Assembly: GCF_037126465.1 (NCBI RefSeq)
Contig: NC_088202.1
Coordinates: 127,672,123-127,736,122 of the forward strand
Reading direction: 5' to 3'
DNA: 64,000 nt
Origin: Ornithodoros turicata
Taxonomy: Eukaryota; Arthropoda; Arachnida; Ixodida; Argasidae
Shown: piece after piece, positions 55,923 through 64,000 of the stretch
Numbering within the stretch: position 1 is the first letter of the stretch
How the letters are laid out: every line of letters starts with the position of its first letter
Made by a program: the position numbers and the translations under genes
Notes under the pieces: generated by a model
Database searches by the model: none
Told to the model about the DNA's origin: nothing
What the model saw: only the letters and a program-made list of their open reading frames with translations

Positions 55923-56462
55923 AGGTACGGTAAAGCAATCGAGGCACAGCCTCATAAAATGGATTCACTCAATAGCAAATACGCTCGGGACTCTAACGTC
56001 ACAATTTTCATCCCAATCACGCTTATAGTTTCATAGAAAATCAAAGTTTTAAATGGCGGGCAACACTGTGCCGAAGTAGACGCCAACGTCGCGTTGCCCG
56101 TCCAATACGCCGGCGAAACTACATCGTATGCGCATAACGCTGCGTCTCTCGAGCCGACGTCTACGGCGGCGGCGCGTGGAAACCAAAATCGCAACAAAAA
56201 ATGCTGTATACATGAGCACCAGTGTTGCTCGCTAAAATGAGGGTTGGTTCACACACCATGCGTTGCCTCGACCGATTTTATCGCAGTAGATTAAAGAACT
56301 TGGGAGCGCCATATCACGTGTGTGCTGTGTCGCGAGCTATTTGTAAGCAACACTTAGCTTTTACATGACGCAGTCCGCTCGATTCAAATGGAACAGCCAA
56401 CAGGATCATCATCATCAGCCAAACATGTAACCTGCTTGCTTGTTGCGTTACGGTATGTACCT
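55923..56462. mobile_element. TTAA-flanked MITE, second type
   Basis: TTAA at 55,919-55,922 is followed by AGGTACGGTAAAGCAA; the minus strand from 56,462 reads AGGTACATACCGTAACGCAA, with TTAA at 56,463-56,466. A small gap aligns the two ends. There is no ORF of note. The ends differ from those at 44,743 and 25,418 beyond the AGG start. Confidence 0.45.
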
Positions 56463-56466
56463 TTAA

Positions 56467-56967
56467 TACCCTTTAAAAAAGTAAACCAAATAGGATGTTC
56501 ACTAATCGGCAAAAAGAATCACTAATACTTAATTGATCCTGTCAACAACATCACAGACGTAAGGCTACGCTGGTGTGCGCAGCTCCTGGTTTGATTGTGA
56601 GCGGACACGCAGTCATGATGTGATAGCATAAGCGCACAGGGCGGTTGAAGTTAGAGGTAACATCATGTCTGGCTTCTTATTATATCGTTGTCTACCACAT
56701 ATGACTGTCAGTTGCTGTGCTAAGATGGTTGCGTTTGTTTGTTTATTTGGAAGAAAAAAAAAACGAGGAGACATTGAACTCGTCTCCCGACTTGTTCTGC
56801 TACTCTTAACATAAATTCCCCCCACCCCCAAAAACTACTTATCAGGTGCTCTACTCGCAAGTTCGCTATTCACTATTCACATGTTCACTATGCAGAAGCC
56901 CACTATCCACATGTTCACTAGAAGTCCACAATTATCCAAATTATCCCAAGATCATGCACAGAGAATC
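56467..56967. other. Probable 3' UTR of the adjacent minus-strand LINE
   Basis: Between about 56,868 and 56,930 short ATTCACTAT/ATGTTCACTA words repeat. An AGTAGCAGAACAAGTCGGGA block on the minus strand near 56,800 and a TTTTTTTCTTCCAAATAAAC end near 56,750 loosely mirror the GGAATAGCAAGCC-type UTR. Assignment is tentative. Confidence 0.35.
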
Positions 56968-57400
56968 CTAGAGGGCTGTATTCATCCCACTGCTCTGAAC
57001 AAATTTCACAAGTGCCGCCAAGGCAGCATGCCTTGTGTTCGGTGCACAAAGCCCCAACACCTTCACTATATCGAAGACCCTGCTGTCTAGTCGAGCAAGT
57101 GTAGCTTTCAGTGTAACTCTTTGAGATGCACACCTATAGTGCAGTGCATTATAATATGCTCACTATCCTCCACTGTTGCACAAACCGAACAATTCGATGA
57201 GTCGGTTCTTCCAACTTTATGAAGAAAATGTCGACCATAATGCACATTCAATCGACACCGGTGTATAAACGTCTGAACAGAGCGCGGTAACGTAGACGGA
57301 ACACAGAACTTCAGCTCCGGATCTATGCGATGTAGCAGCGACGAATCACTCTGCAATTGCACCCATCGCTGTCTGCACATTTCCTGCGACAGTTACCTTA
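56968..57400 (-). pseudogene. I-like LINE C-terminal RT tail
   Basis: The minus strand encodes LLHRIDPELKFCVPSTLPRS, FIHRCRLNVHYGRHFLHKVG and SNCSVCATVEDSEHIIMHC, the CCHH-type knuckle (CxxC...H...C) that ends I-like tick LINEs. After a frameshift near 57,108 comes VFDIVKVLGLCAP and AALAALVKFVQSSGMN, then a TAG at 56,968. The element is 5'-truncated at about 57,400, next to a hAT-like terminus. Confidence 0.75.
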
Positions 57401-57411
57401 ATGATTGCGTG

Positions 57412-57492
57412 TGAATGCATATTTCATTCGTTTCATGTATATACAACTTAAAGGCACGTCCCGTAATAGCCACCTAAATATGCACATCCCTG
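57412..57492 (-). mobile_element. hAT-like terminus (CAGGGATGTGCATA)
   Basis: The minus strand from 57,492 reads CAGGGATGTGCATATTTAGG, the same start as the element ending at 32,309. The opposite end is not seen; TGAATGCATATTTCATTCG at about 57,412 may be subterminal. Confidence 0.4.
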
Positions 57493-59841
57493 TGTTTCAA
57501 GGGCAGTTTGACGCAAAAGTTAATTGAAATAAGTTATAATAATGAAGCAGACACAAAGCGAACAAGAGAATCGCGGTATGACTGGAGGCCACCCCACAGA
57601 GGCCGGTGTGGGTCACGAAATTTGCAAAAAATCAGAAGACAGCGTACATGCATGTTAACACGCCATCAGTCAAAGTACGCGCACACACAGCAGCGCTAAT
57701 CCGTCGTCCCTGTCAGGCACGGAGTTCAACTATAACGTCGCACATGAATGCACACAACGACGTGTCGAGTAAACAAAACACGAACTCTCCACCCCGTGCG
57801 ACGACTTTTATGCGCGGAAAACAATACAGGCCTCGATCAGAATGGCCTCCTCATTAGGGTCTCATTTGTGCAGAGTTCGTCTTGTCAACCGAGAAGTTCG
57901 AAAGACAAGAGTCGGATGCGCGTGCTTTGTCGTCTGGGAAATGCATGCGGCATATCCCGGGGCAAATTCCAACGCAGACACGAAATTATCCAGCAGGTGC
58001 TGCTTTTCTAGCGAGTGTTTGGGAGCGTCGATGAAGCGGGCAGGTGTTTCTGGAATATGGTACCGTACCCGTTGAAGCTGCACGTACGGCGCATATATTG
58101 AAGCGGGCTTCGATGTAATTTGGTCGTCGGAGCATGGACGGGAACAGGATGGCGGGATGCTGGTTGATTGTTTAATGGCTGGTTGTGATGCTGTGACGTT
58201 GTATCGGACAATTTTTTTAAATTTTAGAGAACTTCTTTCGTGATCAATTTGTCACATCATTGTTGATAGCTTTTGAGAATGAAACTTGTTCGATACAGGC
58301 TCTAATTACGATGTTGTATTGCACGACACCAAAAAAACTCCTCAGCGCCAGCATTGTCCGAAATGGCGTCATCTACAGAAGTACTTCCCACCAGCTAATG
58401 TGAGAGCTTCACCAATACAAATCGCTCTCGGGGATGTAGAGATGTAGCCCTTGTGTCGCCATTTGCGTGACATAGTTACGTTATTCACAGTTAAGATTGA
58501 ATCTAGTTTGTGTGGGGATCGTACATAAATTCTATAGTGTCTATTACAGAATACAACTTAAACTGAAACCCTTGCCGAGTGAAGGAGGTTTGGCGGATCC
58601 CCAGTTCCCGGACGTAAATTTTAAGTTTGGCATGCCTGTTCATGTCGAAAACTAAGGACAACCATTTTCAATATCTAAGGACAGTTTACACCTTCCGATG
58701 ACATTCAAAATTGGTGTTACTACCTAAGTCTACGAATTCTAGTAACGGGCATCACCTGGGTATGCACTTTCAGCTAATGAAGCGGTTGGAATACTGCTTG
58801 CTCGATGTAGCTTGGCGCCTCCTGCGAGCAGCGCAAAGAGTGCCCCCAGGCCTCGCATTTTGCATTAGGCGTAAGACAAGGAAATTAGAATATCTTGATG
58901 TACTTCGGATAACCTGACGTCGGCTGACCAGGGTGAAGGGCGGTTACGTCTAAAGGCAGAACTCATGAAGATGTGAGATTGGCAGAAATGTGTCTGCGAG
59001 ACAGACGGCGAACCAACTATGCAAAGACTGCAAGTCGCATAATGTGCACGGTGAAACCCACTGTACACTTTACTATGCTGCGACGTAAACAAAATTTAAA
59101 CAGGTTATTTTACTCCTTTAGGGAACCGAGAAATGTTTCTTCTCCACCGGTCCATAGTATATATGAAAGGGGTCCCCTTATACTTGTGGTCCGCAGAAAA
59201 ATGAATCCCGTCCTTGTTTTACCACATTCACGTTTGTGACTGCATGTGAGCACGAACACAGCACTTGTGGCCCATGCGCATGCGATCACGAACCGATACC
59301 TATGTTGGATTTCGTGGCAAAATAATGCCCTGCCTTGTGCACTTTGCGAATGCTATTTTGCGCGCCAAGCGGAACCAACTAGCCGCAATAGTGTGACTGT
59401 ATAAAACGCGTTCCGCTTTGTTGGAGTCATGCGGCTTCAGTACAACTGATGACCCTTTGTCCCATCTTCACAACGGCTCGGTCGCACTATTAGTGGTTAT
59501 TGAGCCCTAGCGTTGTAATAGCTCTGTAGCTGTGTGCGTGCCCTACTAAAGTTATGGGTAGCCGCGAACGTGAAAAGCTCTACAATCGTCTTTTAAAGCC
59601 TTAAAACGTCGCCTCTGAGAAAATACAAAAGTCAGAATGAAGCTCGAGGTTGCGTGTTTTTTTTTTTTTTCGATCCCTCTTTTTTTCTTTTTTTCTTCGA
59701 ATGCACAATCTGATTGTTTCCGCTCAGAGCTCTTGTAGATTGACTTATTGGCATTGGAGCGTCTGCTTTTTCGCTTCTTCTTATTTCAACTGGGAGAGTG
59801 CTCGTATAATTTGTTCGCGTTGAAGTGAAGTGTAAGCTACG
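57493..59841. other. Unassigned spacer
   Basis: Several overlapping 60-88-aa frames at 57,508-58,211 and 58,711-59,239 have no domain. T-rich low complexity lies at 59,659-59,697. Confidence 0.45.
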
Positions 59842-60136
59842 TTTTTTTTTATAGATTTCGTGTAAGCGCCGCGAAGCAACTGTGGCCACGAGCGGCGAAG
59901 AGACGTGGACAGACGGAGAGAGGACAGCAGGAAGGAGTGGGGTGGTGGGGACAGGGGGTTAGTATGCGTCCTGGGCAGACTTCAGCGGGAACTGTGTCGC
60001 TGTTCGTCTGCGAAGCCTGCCGAGAAACCTGAGACAGCAAGCATAGCCGGTGTCGGGATTCGAACCCATGTCACCTCCCTGTCTCCGGGAGGAAGGCGAT
60101 CATCCTATAGCCGCTATACCACGCGAGCTGGTAGCG
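59842..60136 (-). mobile_element. tRNA-derived SINE, divergent subfamily
   Basis: On the minus strand an A-box-like TGGTATAGCGG and a B-box GGGTTCGAATCCC (about 60,068-60,056) are followed by the same body and 3' end as the other copies (GTCTGCCCAGGACGCATACT, CACAGTTGCTTCGCGGCGC) and a T/A tail at 59,842-59,850. The tRNA head differs from the GAGCGCGCTAAGGCG type, suggesting a distinct subfamily or a head swap. Confidence 0.75.
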
Positions 60137-62054
60137 CAAGCTTTGAATAGCCTTCTCGAACAAGTGGGACATTGTTGTTTTCCTTTGTCTTTTAATGTGC
60201 TATTGCAATTTCGAACACGTGTAAGGCACTTGGGCAGAAAATAGTATGCTGATGACGAACCGTGCTTGCAGCTGCAGAAAAGATATCCCATATTCCGGTG
60301 GAGGTCGTAAAGACAAGACACTCTCCGTGTCATAAAACCACAAGGTCACGGCGGTGTAATCAAGCGCCTGACTATGAATTTATCACTTCTATTATCCTTC
60401 CACGTCATTAAGTTCGCATTGACTATCGGAAAAACACAGATTACAACGAGGAATTATGATATCACATGCTCGATACCTGTCTACGGATTCTCTCTTATAC
60501 ACATGGTCACCGCACTATAACCCGCCTTCTTGCTTTCACACAATAGCTGCGTGTGTAAGGACATGCACAGTACCCCCCCCCCCCCCCCTGCCTGCTTATT
60601 TCTTCAGTCTTCATTTACTTCACTGTCGTGCTCACAGGAAGAACCCCACGTTCTTTCAGAACGTCAACCGGCTTGCCTGACTGATGATAACGTTGCGGCT
60701 GCTTTTCGGACCCGGTTCTCATTACTGAGAAAAATAGCACTATCTCGGCAGAAGTAATTTGTGCTGTATCTCGTTCGGTGGTGCTTGGTTGGTTGCTTAT
60801 GTTTCACTTTTCATGCGAAAAGGGCTTACACTGCAATAAGGAGATGCTGGACGATGCGTCCACGAACCTTTACGATATGACGACGAAGTACGCGCTGCAT
60901 GGGAGTTGTTTCTTCTGTTTTGCATTGTAGTTGTTTATCATGTGATTCCTGTTTTACGTATTTTTTCCGGTTTCCGAATACGGATTCTGTATACCATGCT
61001 TGCGTTTAGTTATGTAACTGGTCGGTACTTATTGGGTGTTGCATCTCACGAGGAAGCGCAAAAACTGCGGCGGCGCAGTTTGAGCACACATGACACGAAT
61101 TATAGAAGCGCGGGTAACTTAACTTTTTGTTGTTAGCAATTACAAAATTTAGTATCGCGCAACAATGAATGAGAAATTGAGTGCACGGGGAGGGGGGGGA
61201 GGATATGTTTAATCCAGCGTAAAAAAAAGTGCACGAAGTAAACAGCTTCCCTTACGGTTCCGACAGCTGATGCAAGATGACAGTAAAGAGATGACTTTTA
61301 CCACTACAGTGTATTCGGGGCTTAGAACTAAATGTATACGTAGTCGAGAGTCGCTATTTGCGCGGGGGTCGAACATCTGCTTTTTGTATGTGTGTTCGCA
61401 CTTTCTCGTCTCCGCCCCAGCAGTGATGACGAGCACTGACGTGAGCTTAACAGCAACAAGAGGCAAAGGGCGACATCCCTTCCACCGAGATGTTCGCATA
61501 CAGGAGGTACATTCTCGTTACGGTGCTGAACCCTTCTTTTCTCAAACTCATAATTCGCACGAGTAAATTTTCCCGTACATTGAACGACCTGTACGATAAT
61601 CACGTCGCATTCTTCGAAATTTTCGCGCGCATAGTTTGTAGGGCGCTGTGATGAAAAATCACGTAGGGTGGATCCTCGATGTTGCTCAACTAGATTGATC
61701 TTTCGTTACCATGGCAATGTCTCCATTCTGTGGGCGGACATTCTGTTCTGCGCAACTTTCTTGGTCGAGCCGAAAATTTTGTGTTCCAGCAAGAGGTTAT
61801 AGCTCCTTGGTGCAGATCACATTGATTCATGACTGGTTTTGAGCGTTATGTCTGACAACGTGTATCAAGTTACACTAAAATCACGGCCACTTACGGATTA
61901 GAGTTTAATAACCTTCATTTGCCTGGCATCGTCTCCGCTAACCACATTAACAAAGAACTCGCACAGCTTCAGTACTGTTACCAGTGCTTCCGAGTGTTAC
62001 CAGAGTGCTACCATAACAACTACTGGTTTCAAAACCCAATGTCTTTGCTTTTGG
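60137..62054. other. Unassigned; C-tract and possible reversed LINE tail
   Basis: A C16-like tract lies at 60,573-60,589. At 61,185-61,225 the minus strand reads ATTAAACATATCC followed by a C-rich run, resembling the I-like LINE 3' end, but the GGAATAGCAAGCC block is missing. No gene was recognised. Confidence 0.4.
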
Positions 62055-62135
62055 GAAGAGCGAGCTACATTATAGCTAACCTTTCCCTTCTCTTTTTTTA
62101 TCGGCATTAAACATATCCCCCTCCCCCTCCAGCGT
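62055..62135 (+). mobile_element. 3' tail of I-like LINE family
   Basis: GGAAGAGCGAGC, TAGCTAACC, a T/C run and ATTAAACATATCCCCC reproduce the family's 3' UTR order with several substitutions. No coding part precedes it. Confidence 0.55.
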
Positions 62136-62483
62136 TCGTTGCCGTACTGTGCCACTGACGCAGGGTGAAGTCACGCACCGTCAAAGAACCCCAGTGTGAG
62201 GCATACGAGAGGGGGAAAAAATGTTTCAGCGTTTTCCGTGAGTCTTTCGATGGACTTGAATAGGAATAAAAGGAAGCTAAAAGGTGCAGTCGTGCGCGGT
62301 CATATTTTACGAGATACACGGATGGAGCTGCAACTCATTAGTGTTCCGTTACAGCGACAGCCAGACCATGCACTGGCGGATCCAAAGGGCGGGGGGCGAT
62401 GTCAGTTTATACATTGAATTTCCCCCTCCCCTACTACGCGCTCCGACAATAACCCCCCCGCCCCCCCCCTCCCCAAACCGAGG
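62136..62483. other. Spacer with a G-rich 'GGCGGATCCAAAG' repeat start
   Basis: CTGGCGGATCCAAAGGGCGG at 62,373 resembles a dispersed repeat start and is followed by C-rich low complexity at 62,420-62,475. Boundaries not resolved. Confidence 0.35.
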
Positions 62484-62491
62484 GTCTGGAT

Positions 62492-63014
62492 TAGAGATGC
62501 AAATTTTCCGGAAATTTAGATCGCTCGAAAAAAAAAAAACGGTTTTCTTCGGGATTTTTTCCCGAAAGATTGAAAAAAACGGAAACAAACGCGGTTACTG
62601 CTGAGTCGAAGCATTGCCGGGCAAGCCACAGCATACAATGAGCTAGAAACTATAGTAGTGTTCACCCTCTAGGCATAAATGCGGAGCAGAGCATCCCATG
62701 AGACTGCTGTCTACTCAGCGATAGGTAATTGGAACAACCCGTCCACTCCGACCAGAACTCCGACATTATGTGAATGCGACGATGATCGCTTGGAGCAGCC
62801 AGACTGAGCTCTAAGTTGGTGGTTGTTGGCGGATTAGAGGCACCCAAGGCACTGTTGGCGGGTTGGAACGCATCGAAGGCACGAAAATTTACATTTTTGA
62901 ATTTTGTCGCCTGGAAATTTTGGGCAATTTTCCCGGAGACGAGGAAAAAAACCCGGAAGAAACTGTTTTTTTCCCCCAAAATTTCCTGTTTTTTGCCGGG
63001 GTTTCGCATCTCTA
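62492..63014. mobile_element. hAT MITE with perfect 8-bp target duplication
   Basis: GTCTGGAT at 62,484-62,491 and 63,015-63,022 flanks a 523-bp element whose ends are TAGAGATGCAAA and, on the minus strand, TAGAGATGCGAA. Subterminal sequence is also inverted (TTTTCCGGAAATTT and an AAAACAGGAAATTTT block on the minus strand). The 8-bp duplication and TAGAGATGC ends place it in the hAT superfamily. There is no transposase; frames of 115 and 157 aa inside are low-complexity (Lys/Phe-rich) and not supported. Confidence 0.85.
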
Positions 63015-63022
63015 GTCTGGAT

Positions 63023-64000
63023 CGACCTCTGCTGAGCAAGACCCGAAACTCCGTGGAGTGGCCAATGCCGTGGAAGGAACTCATTTGTACATTTCTGCGC
63101 GCTCCTTTTTCACGTTCACACGAAGCGAGAGCCAAAATAAAATTAGGTCATAAAGCTAAATAACCCTGGCGACCCTTCTGCCACAAACGTTTCTGTCATA
63201 ATATTAGCGCGTGTGGCGGAAAGAGCGAGGGAAAACAATGTCACCCTACCTGACACGATGGCCCCCTTTACGCCAAATTGAGTTGCGATGGTCAGGACTC
63301 TCACGACCGGAGGCCTAGAGCAGCAATCAGTCTACGCACGAATCCTTGTGGCTTCCCGAGCATCGTTTCCGGGGTTGGCTGCCCATGGGAACCTGTGACG
63401 TGATCCCGAGTGACGACCGCAATGACGGAAGTGCATCTCTTTGTCGTATTTGTTTTCTTCCTTGGGGGGGAAAGCGACGCGATACAGTCGAGCATCATAA
63501 TCGCTTCTCCTGCAGCGTGCGCTGCTCGATAGAGATGCTCGAGATTCATGCATAATACGTGCTATCGTAAATTCCACGGCCATCGACCTTTCAGGATCGC
63601 ACACGCTCCCGGAATCAGACTATCATTCTAGCTCACCATAATCAGACTTGTAGATCGTCACTGGCGTCTACAAACCCTTTGTTACGCGCGGCATAGCACT
63701 AAAATTTTCGGATAACTTGATGAGATAATGATGCGTTTGTATATGTGCACTGAGCTTAAAAAATACTCAGAAGTTGTCAGAGTTAAGTCTTATACGCGCT
63801 CACGTTTCCTGGATGTGTTAGCAAAGCAAAAGAGGATCCAGAAGAACATGATAAAAGGGAAACCTAGAGAAGATACCACTATAATCTTATATGGCCTGGT
63901 ACTTATAGTTGAAGTGCAAGACAGCCGACAGCTCTTGGGGCTTCATATGGCGTGTAGGCCCCCTCAGCGCTTGCAACATTGTACGGGTTCCGTCCCATGG
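63023..64000. other. Unassigned right edge
   Basis: Overlapping frames of 69-90 aa at 63,301-63,604 occur on both strands, with no recognisable domain, RNA gene or repeat end. Confidence 0.45.

Noticed and set aside
62662..63163. 115-aa and 157-aa ORFs on opposite strands
   Set aside because: They lie inside the hAT MITE and its right flank, are Lys/Phe-rich from A/T runs, and cross the element boundary.

Overview
The window looks like repeat-dominated chromosomal DNA from an arthropod, most probably a hard tick (Ixodida). I see no bacterial gene layout, no operons and no long intact ORF. The material that can be recognised is eukaryotic: APE-type LINEs with an RNase H domain of the kind commonly annotated as 'tick transposon', CR1-like LINEs, tRNA-derived SINEs, hAT, pogo-like and TTAA-target DNA elements, many MITEs and microsatellites. 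The organism call is inference; the families are read directly from the translations and repeats.

Layout. 1-3,090: the end of an endonuclease-like ORF (possibly a Helentron) and otherwise unassigned DNA. 3,091-7,945: a nearly full-length but dead LINE on the minus strand (gag-like ORF1, APE endonuclease, RT, RNase H) ending in a (TG)/(TGCG) microsatellite; a 5'-truncated sister lies at 17,277-18,767 on the plus strand. 9,100-14,000: scattered MITE remnants. 21,600-28,540: a nest of LINEs (a CR1-like copy split by a plus-strand I-like LINE end), followed by a candidate 3.1-kb TTAA-flanked element that carries a decayed P2RX7 C-terminal-type zinc domain. 31,670-35,470: a large inverted-repeat element that has itself been hit by a foldback MITE, two SINEs and another MITE. 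39,157-40,751: a hAT transposase pseudogene abutting a pogo-like remnant that contains a MITE. 47,761-52,035: the most striking feature, 36 copies of an 85-bp repeat forming one arm of a foldback element whose other arm has one unit only. 52,716-53,182: a palindromic MITE with another MITE inside one arm. 55,900-63,014: more LINE, SINE and MITE copies, ending with a clean hAT MITE with a perfect 8-bp target duplication.

No functioning host protein-coding gene could be demonstrated. All recognisable coding sequences are transposon-derived and carry stops, frameshifts or lost catalytic residues. The nested insertions give a relative chronology, and a recurring theme is asymmetric amplification of terminal-repeat sequence (the 85-bp array, the doubled end of one MITE, and the six terminal modules of the foldback MITE at 32.6 kb).
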